A stretch of DNA of 64,000 nucleotides, taken from assembly GCA_964434165.1 (NCBI GenBank), contig CAYSUS010000028.1, positions 11,355 through 75,354 of the forward strand. Reading direction: 5' to 3'. The translations under genes and the position numbers were made by a program. Below the pieces are notes generated by a model that searched no databases, had not been told where the DNA came from, and saw nothing but the letters and a program-made list of their open reading frames with translations. Positions 34,776 through 43,032 of this stretch are shown here, one piece after another (the stretch's first letter is position 1; the number at the start of each line of letters is the position of its first letter). This stretch comes from CAYSUS01 sp964434165 (GTDB lineage Bacteria; Planctomycetota; Planctomycetia; Pirellulales; Thermoguttaceae).

Positions 34776-35221
34776 GGCATCGAGTGACTGCGTTGAGGCT
34801 TGCATATGTAGCGAACATTGTGATTCTTGTGCCGATTGCATTCGGAACGGTCTTCCGCCTCTTTCCAACGGATCAGGCTGCATTCATCGAGAGTCCTGGA
34901 TGGCGCATCCTGGCCGGTGCCCTGTGGTTGGCTATTCTCGTGTTGTCAATCCTCGGGCTTCGGCATCCACTTCGCTACAGTCCTGTCCTTCTTCTTCAGG
35001 AGATCTACAAGACCACGTGGTTGGCCGTCTATGCCGCCCCGCGTCTGCTGCGCGCCGATTTCACTTCCATCCCTTGGGGCATAGCCGCCTCCTTTGCCGC
35101 CATCGTGTTGATATGGCCGTTCTTGATCCCGTGGAAGTACTTATTGGCGAGCGAAGAGCAACGTGCGCAACTCAAGGCCGAACAAAGCGCTGCAGCGGAC
35201 GCGGACAAGCGCTACCCTTGA
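34772..35221 (+). CDS. Hypothetical four-helix membrane protein in low-GC cassette
   Basis: The protein has 149 residues; its ATG overlaps the previous stop (ATGA), so translation is coupled. Four transmembrane helices are predicted: 'LAYVANIVILVPIAFGTVF', 'WRILAGALWLAILVLSILGL', 'LLQEIYKTTWLAVYAAPRLL' and 'WGIAASFAAIVLIWPFLIPW'. The tail is polar and Ala/Glu-rich. The conserved 'QEIYKTTWLAVY' in helix 3 resembles uncharacterised membrane proteins found in scattered bacteria. Low GC like its partner. Function unknown. Confidence 0.75.
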   Translation: MRHRVTALRLAYVANIVILVPIAFGTVFRLFPTDQAAFIESPGWRILAGALWLAILVLSILGLRHPLRYSPVLLLQEIYKTTWLAVYAAPRLLRADFTSIPWGIAASFAAIVLIWPFLIPWKYLLASEEQRAQLKAEQSAAADADKRYP

Positions 35222-35272
35222 TGTGATGGCTTGTCGCCTTGTACCTGAGACTCCCCGTTTGAGAGACTATCC

Positions 35273-35488
35273 ATGGAAGACCTTGACGAATTGCCCGTGA
35301 TCAAACCAACGCCCACCGTGATCCGTCCCGACGACCACGCCGTGCGAAACGGCCGCATCATCGTGATCTGTGTGAATGCGGTTATCCTCGGTCTCTCGTT
35401 TCTTACGATCTGTCTCTCCGTGGCCACCGCGGAAAGCCAGGTGCACCCGACCCAAATCGTGCGTTTCGCGATGTCGATCGCTTCATGA
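35273..35488 (+). CDS. Small membrane protein
   Basis: The protein has 71 residues. A polar N-terminus (MEDLDELPVIKPTPTVIRPDD) precedes one transmembrane helix ('IIVICVNAVILGLSFLTICL'). It lies 51 bases after the low-GC pair and shares their composition, with a weak GAGAG upstream. It may be the third member of that cassette; it could also be a chance frame. Confidence 0.45.
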   Translation: MEDLDELPVIKPTPTVIRPDDHAVRNGRIIVICVNAVILGLSFLTICLSVATAESQVHPTQIVRFAMSIAS

Positions 35489-35745
35489 AATACCAACGCC
35501 AAGCACCGCGCGACAAGGATGTGTCCTATCGATGACTGCGCTGATATTTGCGGTCCGATTGGCAACGCCGTCTTGAGGCGACGATCCGCCATACCAGGCC
35601 GCCGTGTTGTCGGCGAGCTTTTTGCACCCTCGACCAGCGCTCGCTCGCGCCGTGACCTGCAACGCTGTTCTGGTTCAGCGTGACGTTGAGTTTGGGCGTG
35701 CTGGAGTTAGCGAGTGGAGCGTGGACTGAAGGCAGTGTCTTGTGG

Positions 35746-35767
35746 ACTGGGGGACCAGTCCCCCAGT
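35746..35767. repeat. 22-base perfect palindrome
   Basis: ACTGGGGGAC-CA-GTCCCCCAGT, 10-bp arms around a 2-base centre. It lies about 260 bases downstream of the low-GC cassette. Confidence 0.5.
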
Positions 35768-35957
35768 CCCCCTGAGGTTTATCGCATTGCGCCAGAAGCA
35801 AGTGGGAAAGAGGCGACGGCAACCCGTGCCGATTTGGCTGAGCTGCGCGAAGCTTCGAGCCGGGCCGTTTCGGCCCCGCGGTGCTCGCATCGGGATACCG
35901 GGCCGACACGGCCCAGCCACGATTGGGGCGCAAAGATGCGACACGCCCTCACCCCAG

Positions 35958-35978
35958 CCCTCTCCCAGAGGGAGAGGG
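35958..35978. repeat. REP-like CCCTCTCCC/GGGAGAGGG hairpin
   Basis: CCCTCTCCC-AGA-GGGAGAGGG, preceded by CCCTCACCCCAG. This matches a REP-type intergenic word seen in many bacterial genomes. It lies 47 bases beyond the 3' end of rpsT (minus strand), where it could act as a terminator. Confidence 0.6.
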
Positions 35979-36024
35979 CGTGAATCGCTCTCACGCCGCG
36001 CGTCCGCGAGAGGGACCGGGGGCG

Positions 36025-36306
36025 TCAGGCCTCGGCCGGCTGCTGCTTGAGGTGCTTGATGCGGGCGGAGAGGCGGGACTTGATCCGCGCGGCCGTGTTG
36101 CGGTGGACGATGTTCCTTGCTCCGGCCTGATCGGCTTTCTTCGCCGCCAGGCGGTACTCGCTCTCCGCCGTCTCCAGGTCGCCGGCCTTGACCGCGTCGC
36201 GGACCTTGCGGCACTGGGTCCTAAGGGCGCTCTTCACGGCGCGGTTCCGCGCGCGGCGGACCACGTTCTGACGCAATCGTTTCTTGGCACTTTTCGTGTT
36301 CGGCAT
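36025..36306 (-). CDS. rpsT: 30S ribosomal protein S20
   Basis: The protein has 93 residues from the ATG at 36306 (MPNTKSAKKRLRQN), the family N-terminus; the open frame continues upstream but without homology. It is a three-helix basic protein: 'VVRRARNRAVKSALRTQCRK', 'LETAESEYRLAAKKADQAGA', and the conserved 'NIVHRNTAARIKSRLSARI' that binds 16S rRNA. Normal length. GAGGAGG lies about 17 bases upstream, rather far. Confidence 0.95.
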   Translation of the reverse strand: MPNTKSAKKRLRQNVVRRARNRAVKSALRTQCRKVRDAVKAGDLETAESEYRLAAKKADQAGARNIVHRNTAARIKSRLSARIKHLKQQPAEA

Positions 36307-36466
36307 GGGCTTGGCGGAAAACGCCTCCTCGGGGACGGAAAACTGGTATCGTGCGGCGCGCCCGGGGGGGCGCGCGTGAATGCCAAAAGGGCCGGGAGCG
36401 GGCCACGACGGCTCCCGGCGGAGCATGCGCGCGTCGTGAACGGCTCTCGACCCCGCGGGCAGTCGA

Positions 36467-37870
36467 TCATTCAGCCGTGTCGGTCTCCCCTCGCGCTCGC
36501 TTCTCCTTCATCTCGGCGACTTTGCTGAGCAGTTCGGAGACGTCCTTGTAGTTGAAGTCGAGACCGGCCAGAGTTGTCAAGTGCTTCTCGGCCGCGTCGA
36601 GGTCCGACCGGTAGATCGCCAGCTTGCCGGCCAGGTAGAGGGCGTCTTTCTTCTTCGACGCCTCGCGGTCCGGAATCTCCTGGATCGCCATCTCGTAGTG
36701 GGTCATGGCGAGCGGCTTCTGGTTGATCTGCTGGAAGCACTGCCCCAGACAGAGCAGGCACGCCCCCTTGCGCCGCGGATCGTTCTTGGCCTGCTGGAAT
36801 TCCTTGATCGCCTCGGAATACAGCCCGTTCACCTGGTAGCGCAACCCCAGCTCGTACTTGTAGGTGAGGTTGTTGGGGAACTTCTCGACCATTCCCTTGA
36901 AGTACTCCAGCTCCTTCTCGACCTGCTTCTTGCGGAGCCGCTTGTACTCCTGCTTGGCCTCGTCGCTGCCGGTCTCGTCGGACTTGCGCTTGGCGATGAT
37001 CACCTTGTAACGCAACCCCCGCATCTGGACTTCGTCCCAGCGGTCGCGGATGTCGGGATCGCCGCCGGAGGCCTCGAACGCGCGGGCGTAAACCTCCTCG
37101 GCCTTGTCGTATTTGTCGTCGCGGAGGTAGATGTCGGCCAGTTGGACGTAATGGGACATCTTCTTGGGCTCGCGGCTGATCTCGCGCTCCAGGCGCTCCT
37201 CTTCCGACAGGGCCTGCTGCTGCGCCGTCTTGCCCGCCGTCTTCTTCTTGCCGCCCTCGGCGTCCTCGTAACCGCCTTGATGGATCGTCTTCTCCACGGC
37301 CAGGTCGGCGATGAGCCGCTGGATCTCCTCGTCGTCCGGCCGGACCTGTTCCACGCGGTGCAGGCAGGCGATGGCCTGGTCGAACTGCTGCCGCGCGCGC
37401 AGGGCCTTGGCGCACTGGAGGTTGACGTCCGGGTCTTTGGGCCTGGCGTCCAGCGCCATCTTCAGATAGACCAGGGTCACGTCCTCCAATTCCATCTCCT
37501 CGCAGGCGTCGGCCATCGCGGTCAGGGCGGCGACGTCCCACGGGTTGACCTTCAGCACCTCCAGCCCGTGCTTGATGACCCCCTCCCAATCCTGCTGCTG
37601 CTTGCTCTTCTTGATGGCCGAGCGGTCGCCGCGGGCTTTGAACTGGGCGAGTTTGCTGCCGGTCTTGTTGTTGCTATACTTCTTCTGGAGGTTCCCGAGG
37701 AAGTTCTGCAAGTAAACGAGGTTGCCCGGATCGCCCAGCACGCACTGCGTGAATAGCTCGGTCGCGTAGTCGTGGTTCTCCTGGGCAAGTTGCCGGCTGG
37801 CGTGCTCGAAGCACTGTTGCAGGCGCTTCCGCTTCGCCGGCGACATCTCAGGACGTTCTTCGGTTGCCAT
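36467..37870 (-). CDS. TPR-repeat protein
   Basis: The protein has 467 residues, cytoplasmic (no signal or membrane helix). It is built of TPR units: 'HDYATELFTQCVLGDPGNLV', 'WEGVIKHGLEVLKVNPWDVA', 'FDQAIACLHRVEQVRPDDEE', 'YDKAEEVYARAFEASGGDPD', 'YSEAIKEFQQAKNDPRRKGA', 'LAMTHYEMAIQEIPDREASK'. A Lys/Glu-rich charged stretch lies near 215-235 and another near 300-325. It is a probable protein-interaction scaffold. A planctomycete family of this shape is known only as hypothetical. It is divergent from the cobA-hemD fusion, with 278 bases between. Confidence 0.8.
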   Translation of the reverse strand: MATEERPEMSPAKRKRLQQCFEHASRQLAQENHDYATELFTQCVLGDPGNLVYLQNFLGNLQKKYSNNKTGSKLAQFKARGDRSAIKKSKQQQDWEGVIKHGLEVLKVNPWDVAALTAMADACEEMELEDVTLVYLKMALDARPKDPDVNLQCAKALRARQQFDQAIACLHRVEQVRPDDEEIQRLIADLAVEKTIHQGGYEDAEGGKKKTAGKTAQQQALSEEERLEREISREPKKMSHYVQLADIYLRDDKYDKAEEVYARAFEASGGDPDIRDRWDEVQMRGLRYKVIIAKRKSDETGSDEAKQEYKRLRKKQVEKELEYFKGMVEKFPNNLTYKYELGLRYQVNGLYSEAIKEFQQAKNDPRRKGACLLCLGQCFQQINQKPLAMTHYEMAIQEIPDREASKKKDALYLAGKLAIYRSDLDAAEKHLTTLAGLDFNYKDVSELLSKVAEMKEKRARGETDTAE

Positions 37871-38148
37871 GGTCCGCCGAATCGTGCTTCATCGAGATCC
37901 CAGAACGACGGCCCCCCAGCCGGCCCCACGAATCGGCCCTACCAATCGGCCCTACGAATCCGGCTGACGACCTCTACCCTACCTCCGAGCCAACAGCCTA
38001 TTCTAACAGGTTCGATTCGCAACACAACTGCCCGACAATGGACCCCGCCCCGGACAACCCGACGTGGGCGATGATGCGAAACAACTTCGCCTTCCGGGCT
38101 CGGGGCATCCAGGGCCATCGCTGACGCGAGCAACGCCCCCACGACTTC

Positions 38149-39696
38149 ATGACCGACTCCCCCGGAACCCGCCCTGGCATCGTCTATCTTGTCGGGGCCG
38201 GTCCCGGGGAGCCGGGCCTGCTTACCCTGCGTGGGGCGGCGTGCCTCGCTCGGGCCGATCTGGTCCTGTACGATTTCCTGGTCAACCCGGCCGTGCTGAA
38301 GCACTCCAAGGAGGGGGGCGAGCATGTCTGTCTGGGGCATCACTCGGCCGAGCGGACCATGCCCCAGGATGAGGTCAACGCCCGGATGATTGAGGCCGCC
38401 AGGGCCGGCAAGGTCGTGGTCCGGCTCAAGGGAGGCAGCCCCGACGTGTTCGGACGTGGGGCCGAGGAGGTCGAGGCGCTGCGGGCGTCGGATGTCGCCT
38501 ACGAGGTCGTTCCCGGCGTCACCGCCGGCTTGGCCGCGGCGGGCTGCACGGGCATCCCCGTCACGCACGGCGACCACTGCTCGGCCGTGGCGCTTGTGAC
38601 GGGGCACGAACGAAGCCGCAAGTCCGGGCCGCCGCTCGACTACTCCCGCCTCGCCCAGTTCCCCGGCGCCCTGGTGGTCTATATGGGCGTGACCACGGCC
38701 GACCGCTGGGCCGACGCCTTGATTCGCGCGGGCAAGTCGCCTGCAACCCCGACCGCCGTGGTGCGGCGAGCTTCCTGGCCGGACCAGCAGACGTTTCGTT
38801 GCACGCTCGGCAGTCTGGTTGACGTAATCGCCCAGAAGAGGATCCGTCCCCCCGCGGTCATCATCGTCGGCGAGGTCGTTGATCTGGCGCCGGAGACGAC
38901 GTGGTTCAACAGTCGGCCGTTGTTCGGCCAGTGCGTGCTCGTCACCCGGCCGGAGGTTCAGGCGGATGCCCTGGTCGGGCCTCTGGCGGAGCTGGGGGCC
39001 GACGTCGTCGTTCAGCCCGCCATCCGAATCGGGCCGCCTGACGACTGGCGCCAGCTCGATGAGGCCTTGGATCGCCTTGGGAGCTTCCATTGGCTGGTCT
39101 TCTCCAGCAGCAACGGGGTACGGGCCGTTCTCGGTCGCCTCCTGCACCGCGGCCGCGACGTGCGCGACCTGGCAAGGCTGAGTCTGGCGGCGATCGGGCC
39201 CGGCACGGCCGAGGAGCTCAGCCGCTATCACCTTCGAGCCGACCGCGTGCCCGACGAGTTCCGCGCTGAGTCCCTGGCCGAATCCCTCGCGGCAGAGGCG
39301 AGGGGCCAGCGGTTCCTGCTCGCCCGGGCGAGCAGGGGGCGTGATGTCCTGGCCGAGGAGCTTCGCCGCGCGGGGGCCGAGGTTGAGCAGGTCGTGGTCT
39401 ATACCAGCAGCGACGTTCCAGCCCCCGAGCCGGAGGTCGCCGAGGCGCTGGCCGCCGGGCGGATCGATTGGGTGACGGTCACCAGCTCGGCCATTGCGCG
39501 GTCGCTGGCGGCGATGTTCGGGCGAGAGCTCCGGAAGGCCAGGCTGGCGAGCATCAGCCCGGTAACCACGGGGACTCTGAGAGAGCTGGGCTACGAGGCT
39601 TCCGCAGAAGCGGAAGTCTACACGATGGAAGGGATCGTTGCCGCACTGGTCACATCTGCTCGCGCAGCGTGTTCCAGCTCATGTAAGCAAGGATGA
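38149..39696 (+). CDS. cobA-hemD: Uroporphyrinogen-III C-methyltransferase / uroporphyrinogen-III synthase fusion
   Basis: The protein has 515 residues. The N-terminal half (about 1-250) is the SAM-dependent methyltransferase: 'VYLVGAGPGEPGLLTLRGAA', 'VVRLKGGSPDVFGRGAEEVE', 'YEVVPGVTAGLAAAGCTGIP', 'TVVRRASWPDQQTFRCTLGS'. The C-terminal half (about 260-510) is HemD: 'VLVTRPEVQADALVGPLAEL', 'WLVFSSSNGVRAVLGRLLHR', 'LAAIGPGTAEELSRYHL', 'VTVTSSAIARSLAAMFGREL'. It makes uroporphyrinogen III and methylates it to precorrin-2, for siroheme or cobalamin. The fusion is common in several phyla. The last 47 bases overlap a small gene on the other strand. Confidence 0.93.
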   Translation: MTDSPGTRPGIVYLVGAGPGEPGLLTLRGAACLARADLVLYDFLVNPAVLKHSKEGGEHVCLGHHSAERTMPQDEVNARMIEAARAGKVVVRLKGGSPDVFGRGAEEVEALRASDVAYEVVPGVTAGLAAAGCTGIPVTHGDHCSAVALVTGHERSRKSGPPLDYSRLAQFPGALVVYMGVTTADRWADALIRAGKSPATPTAVVRRASWPDQQTFRCTLGSLVDVIAQKRIRPPAVIIVGEVVDLAPETTWFNSRPLFGQCVLVTRPEVQADALVGPLAELGADVVVQPAIRIGPPDDWRQLDEALDRLGSFHWLVFSSSNGVRAVLGRLLHRGRDVRDLARLSLAAIGPGTAEELSRYHLRADRVPDEFRAESLAESLAAEARGQRFLLARASRGRDVLAEELRRAGAEVEQVVVYTSSDVPAPEPEVAEALAAGRIDWVTVTSSAIARSLAAMFGRELRKARLASISPVTTGTLRELGYEASAEAEVYTMEGIVAALVTSARAACSSSCKQG

Positions 39697-39835
39697 GAGA
39701 ACACACGACAAACCCGATGTCAACCATCATTCCGGCAGCCTGGTTGAACGGGAACTTGACGGCAGCATCGAGGCCGAAGGCAAGAAACATCAACACGGAG
39801 ACGGCCAAACCGGCGATGGCCAGGATTTTCGGCAT
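39650..39835 (-). CDS. Small two-helix membrane protein
   Basis: The protein has 61 residues from the ATG at 39835 (another ATG at 39853 would add six). Two hydrophobic segments are clear: 'ILAIAGLAVSVLMFLAFGLD' and 'GMMVDIGFVVCSLILAYMSW', with an FPFNQA turn between. The composition is unlike a random antisense frame, and I recall similar short proteins in planctomycetes. The 3' end overlaps hemD by 47 bases, tail to tail. Function unknown. Confidence 0.65.
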   Translation of the reverse strand: MPKILAIAGLAVSVLMFLAFGLDAAVKFPFNQAAGMMVDIGFVVCSLILAYMSWNTLREQM

Positions 39836-40019
39836 CGAGGAAGTCCCTACCACGGCGATCCAATCGCGTGCGAATTATCCAGTTTCTCTAATATACTTCG
39901 GCTGTGCCAGGTTCTCCACTAGAACGCTTGAGAAACCCGGGTACCTGCGTTGCAGCTACCCCCACAGCGATTGCATGGCCGGGCAGAGGAGCCCTCGGGC
40001 CTTGGAGTGACGTGTTACG

Positions 40020-41189
40020 ATGAACAGCCTAAGCAAATACCCATCGATTGCAAGGGCCGATTGGGCGGAATTCCGCCGCAGAATGCCCGTCGCCCGCAAG
40101 TGGGCCTACCTCGACCACGCGGCGGTCGCCCCCATCACGGGTCCCGCCCAGCATGCCATTGAGGAGTGGGTCCAGGAATCCGCTGAAGAGGGGGCAGTGC
40201 CCTGGCCTCAGTGGGACATGGGGGTGGAGGAGTGCCGCGCGGTGGCTGCCCGTCTGATCGGGGCTGCCCGGGAGGAGGTCGCCCTGGTCAAAAACACGAC
40301 TGAAGGAGTGAACTTGGTTGCCGAGGGTTTCCCCTGGCGCGAGGGGGACAACGTCGTCACCCTGGCCGACGAGTTCCCCACCAACCAATACCCGTGGATG
40401 CACCTTCAGTCGCGGGGCGTTCAGACGCGGCGCGTGCCGACCGACGGGGGGAGGGCGGACCTGGACCGAGTGGCCGCCGCGTGCGACGACCGCACGAGAA
40501 TCGTGTCGGTCAGTTGGGTGAGCTACTCCAGCGGATGGCGCAACGACCTGGATCAGGCGGCCGAGATCGCCCACCGCCGCGGCGCCCTGCTGTTCGTGGA
40601 CGCGATTCAGGGGCTGGGGGTGTTTCCGCTCGACGTTCAGAAGACGCCGTTGGACTTCCTCTCCGCCGATGGCCACAAGTGGCTGCTGGGGCCCGAGGGG
40701 GCGGGCGTGTTCTACCTCCGCCGCGAGCATCTCGACCTGCTGCGTCCGACGTGCGTAGGCTGGAACAGCGTCGTTCATGCCAAGGACTTCCACCACATCG
40801 AGCTCGATTTCAAGCGGTCGGCCTCGCGGTATGAGGGCGGGTCGCAGAACGTGGTCGGCATGCTCGCTCTCGGCGCCAGCCTGCGCACTCTGGTCGAGCT
40901 GGGCACGGAACATGTGGCCGAGCGCGTGATCGAGATCTCGCAAGCGGCCTGTGAGGCCCTCGTGGGTCTCGGCGCGGTCGTTCACAGCGACCGCCGGCCA
41001 GAGCACGCCAGCGGCATCGTTGCCTTCGCGCTGCCCGGCCGTGACCCTGAGGAGACGAAGCGGCGATGCGTTGATCGGGGGGTCGTGCTGAGCTGCCGCT
41101 CGGGGCGGCTGCGGATCAGTCCGCATGCTTACAACGACGGCTCGGACGTCGAACGGCTGATCGACGCGCTGAAGCCGGGGCGGGGATGA
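40020..41189 (+). CDS. Class V aminotransferase (cysteine desulfurase-like)
   Basis: The protein has 389 residues behind GGAGTGACG. PLP fold type I motifs: 'WAYLDHAAVAPITGPAQHAI', 'EVALVKNTTEGVNLVAEGFP', 'IVSVSWVSYSSGWRNDLDQA', 'LLFVDAIQGLGVFPLDVQ', and the PLP-lysine in 'DFLSADGHKWLLGPEGAGVF'; 'ASRYEGGSQNVVGMLALGAS' follows. It resembles the CsdA/SufS and isopenicillin-N-epimerase branch. I do not see the reactive-Cys loop of SufS (RxGxxCAQP), although a Cys occurs in 'VLSCRSGRLRISPHAYN'. Desulfurase activity is therefore not assured. Substrate unknown. Confidence 0.85.
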   Translation: MNSLSKYPSIARADWAEFRRRMPVARKWAYLDHAAVAPITGPAQHAIEEWVQESAEEGAVPWPQWDMGVEECRAVAARLIGAAREEVALVKNTTEGVNLVAEGFPWREGDNVVTLADEFPTNQYPWMHLQSRGVQTRRVPTDGGRADLDRVAAACDDRTRIVSVSWVSYSSGWRNDLDQAAEIAHRRGALLFVDAIQGLGVFPLDVQKTPLDFLSADGHKWLLGPEGAGVFYLRREHLDLLRPTCVGWNSVVHAKDFHHIELDFKRSASRYEGGSQNVVGMLALGASLRTLVELGTEHVAERVIEISQAACEALVGLGAVVHSDRRPEHASGIVAFALPGRDPEETKRRCVDRGVVLSCRSGRLRISPHAYNDGSDVERLIDALKPGRG

Positions 41190-41291
41190 GTTGCCGGCAG
41201 CGGTCCGCGCAATCCGATCCGGGTCGCGTCGGCCCGGCCCGGAGACGGATCCGCGGGGCGGGCCAGGCACGCGCGGCGCGGGCGGAGCCCT

Positions 41292-41320
41292 TTGTCGCGG
41301 CCGGCCCGGCGCGATATAAC
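41292..41320 (+). promoter_or_regulatory. coaD: Sigma-70-type promoter of coaD
   Basis: TTGTCG (41292-41297), 17-base spacer, TATAAC (41315-41320). The leader would be about 35 bases, ending with AAGGA before the ATG at 41363. Confidence 0.55.
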
Positions 41321-41362
41321 GGTCGGCCTCCCCTGCGAATTCCCTTGTAAGGATCGACGGCG

Positions 41363-41863
41363 ATGAGCACCTCCAGTCATGTCGCGGTGTATCCCGGCTC
41401 GTTCGACCCGATCACGCTGGGCCACTTGAACGTCATGGAGCGGGCCGCGCGGCTCTTCGACCGCCTGATCGTGGGAATCGGCGTGAACATCGAGAAGGCA
41501 CCGATGTTCACCGCCGCGGAGCGCGTGGAGCTGGTCCGCGAGGCCACGGGGCACGTGGAGAACATCGAGATCCGCACGTTCTCCGGACTGGCCGTCGATT
41601 TCGTGCGGCAGTGCGGGGCCCGCGTGATGATCCGCGGGGTGCGGCCGATCACTGACATCGCGGCCGAGCTGACGATGATGATGGCCAATCGGCGTCTGGC
41701 CCCCGACGTCGAGACCCTGTTCATGATCGCCGACGGCGAGCTGGCCCACGTCTCCAGCTCGCTGATCAAGCAGATCGCGCCGGTGGCGGGGCAGCAGCTA
41801 TCGCGGTTCCTGCCGACGGCGGCGGCCGAGGCCGTGCTTCAGCGCCTCAGCGCCGCGAGGTAG
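41363..41863 (+). CDS. coaD: Phosphopantetheine adenylyltransferase
   Basis: The protein has 166 residues, normal length, with AAGGA upstream. The nucleotidyltransferase motif is 'VAVYPGSFDPITLGHLNVME' (TxGH), followed by 'GVNIEKAPMFTAAERVELVR', 'RVMIRGVRPITDIAAELTMM' and the C-terminal signature 'VSSSLIKQIA'. It joins AMP to 4'-phosphopantetheine to give dephospho-CoA, the step before CoaE. The stop codon lies inside the first unit of a 17-bp tandem repeat, so the last residues (SAAR) may derive from the repeat. Confidence 0.96.
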   Translation: MSTSSHVAVYPGSFDPITLGHLNVMERAARLFDRLIVGIGVNIEKAPMFTAAERVELVREATGHVENIEIRTFSGLAVDFVRQCGARVMIRGVRPITDIAAELTMMMANRRLAPDVETLFMIADGELAHVSSSLIKQIAPVAGQQLSRFLPTAAAEAVLQRLSAAR

Positions 41864-41921
41864 AACGGGCCGCGAGGTAGAACGGGCCGCGAGGTAGAAC
41901 GGGCCGCGAGGTAGAACGGCC
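41855..41921. repeat. 17-bp tandem repeat, about four units
   Basis: Three perfect units of GCGAGGTAGAACGGGCC (41855, 41872, 41889) and one slightly shortened fourth from 41906. It begins inside the last codons of coaD and each unit contains an in-frame or near-frame TAG. It fills most of the gap between the convergent coaD and mcsB. Confidence 0.9.
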
Positions 41922-41938
41922 TGAGAAGCACGCGCCGC

Positions 41939-43030
41939 TCAGTTGTTCTCGGGCCCGTTGGTGCCATCCTGGTCGTTGAGGTGGCGTCGCAGATAGCGCG
42001 CCCGCTCGATGTTGCGGTCGGTGCTGTCCAGCTCGCCGCCGGTGATCTTCTGGAGATGCGCGGGCTGGGTGTGGATGAACAGGTCGTTGACCGTGGGGAT
42101 CTCCAGGTTCTTGATCAGGCCCAGGTTCACGCCCATGCGCACGCTGGAAAGCAGGTGCATGGTCTCCTCGGAACTGATCGTCTGGGCGGTGCGGAGGATG
42201 CCGTAGGCGCGGCTGACGCGGTCGTGCAGGTTCTCGTGGCCCTCGCGCACGAGGAAGTCGCGGGCCTGTCGCTCGTAGTCGATGATCACCGGCACGATCT
42301 CGGCAACCTTCTTGATCAGGTCCTGTTCGCTGCACCCCAGCGTGACCTGGTTGCTGATCTGGTAGAAATCGCCCATCGCCTGGGAACCCTCGCCGTACAG
42401 GCCGCGCACGGCCAGATCGAGCTTCTGGAGGCTGCGGAAGATCTTCTCGATCTGGCGCGTGAGCACCAGGGCCGGGAGGTGGAGCATGACGCTCACGCGC
42501 ATGCCCGTGCCGACGTTGGTGGGGCACGCGGTAAGGTAGCCGAGCTTCTCGTGGAAGGCGTACGTGTTCTCCCTCTCCACGCGGTCGTCCAGGCCGTTGA
42601 CCGTGTCCCAGGCCCGCTCCAGATTCAGGCCGCTGTGCATGGTCTGGATGCGGAGGTGGTCCTCCTCGTTGATCATCATGCTGAACCGCTCGGTCTTATC
42701 GACGACCACGGCCCGGGCCCCCTTGCTCTCGGCCAGCTCGCGGCTGATGAGCTGCCGTTCGACGAGGAACTGGCGGTCGATGGGGCCGAGGGCGGTCACG
42801 TCGAGGAACAACAACTGCCCGGCGTCCTCCCAGCCGAGGATCACCTTCTGAAGGCTGTCGAGAATCTGAACGCGGTCGGTGTCCGAGGCCCGGCTCATGA
42901 ACGGATAGGAAGCGAGGTTGCGGGCCAGCCGGATCCGCGTGCTCATCACGATGTCGGCCTCCGGGCCGGAGCCCTTGAGCCACTCGCTGCGACTGCGCGT
43001 CAGGCCTTCGATTTCCGCCGCATTGTCCAT
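41939..43030 (-). CDS. mcsB: Protein arginine kinase McsB
   Basis: The protein has 363 residues from the ATG at 43030, 2 bases after the mcsA stop. It is a phosphagen-kinase fold: 'DIVMSTRIRLARNLASYPFM', 'LISRELAESKGARAVVVD', 'MMINEEDHLRIQTMHSGLNL', the nucleotide/Cys region 'LGYLTACPTNVGTGMRVSVM', 'GEGSQAMGDFYQISNQVTLG' and the C-terminal regulatory region. McsB phosphorylates arginine on client proteins, marking them for ClpCP in Firmicutes. clpC and ctsR are not nearby. Its start-stop spacing with mcsA indicates translational coupling. Confidence 0.94.
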   Translation of the reverse strand: MDNAAEIEGLTRSRSEWLKGSGPEADIVMSTRIRLARNLASYPFMSRASDTDRVQILDSLQKVILGWEDAGQLLFLDVTALGPIDRQFLVERQLISRELAESKGARAVVVDKTERFSMMINEEDHLRIQTMHSGLNLERAWDTVNGLDDRVERENTYAFHEKLGYLTACPTNVGTGMRVSVMLHLPALVLTRQIEKIFRSLQKLDLAVRGLYGEGSQAMGDFYQISNQVTLGCSEQDLIKKVAEIVPVIIDYERQARDFLVREGHENLHDRVSRAYGILRTAQTISSEETMHLLSSVRMGVNLGLIKNLEIPTVNDLFIHTQPAHLQKITGGELDSTDRNIERARYLRRHLNDQDGTNGPENN

Positions 43031-43032
43031 AA

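Larger units (their letters stand above)
35489..36024. other. 536-base intergenic region with palindromes, no gene seen
   Basis: The region lies between the low-GC cassette and rpsT. It holds two inverted repeats (listed separately) and short open frames without a recognisable protein. Its composition rises back to the genome level by about 35700, so the end of the foreign segment is probably near 35500-35700. Confidence 0.5.

Noticed and set aside
38000..38020. GGTTCGATTC-like word between the TPR gene and cobA-hemD
   Set aside because: No cloverleaf can be formed around it.
39598..39625. Possible sixth copy of the dispersed palindrome (CTTCCGC-AGAA-GCGGAAG)
   Set aside because: It lies inside the hemD coding region and shares only the short GGAAGTCT end with the element; probably coincidental.
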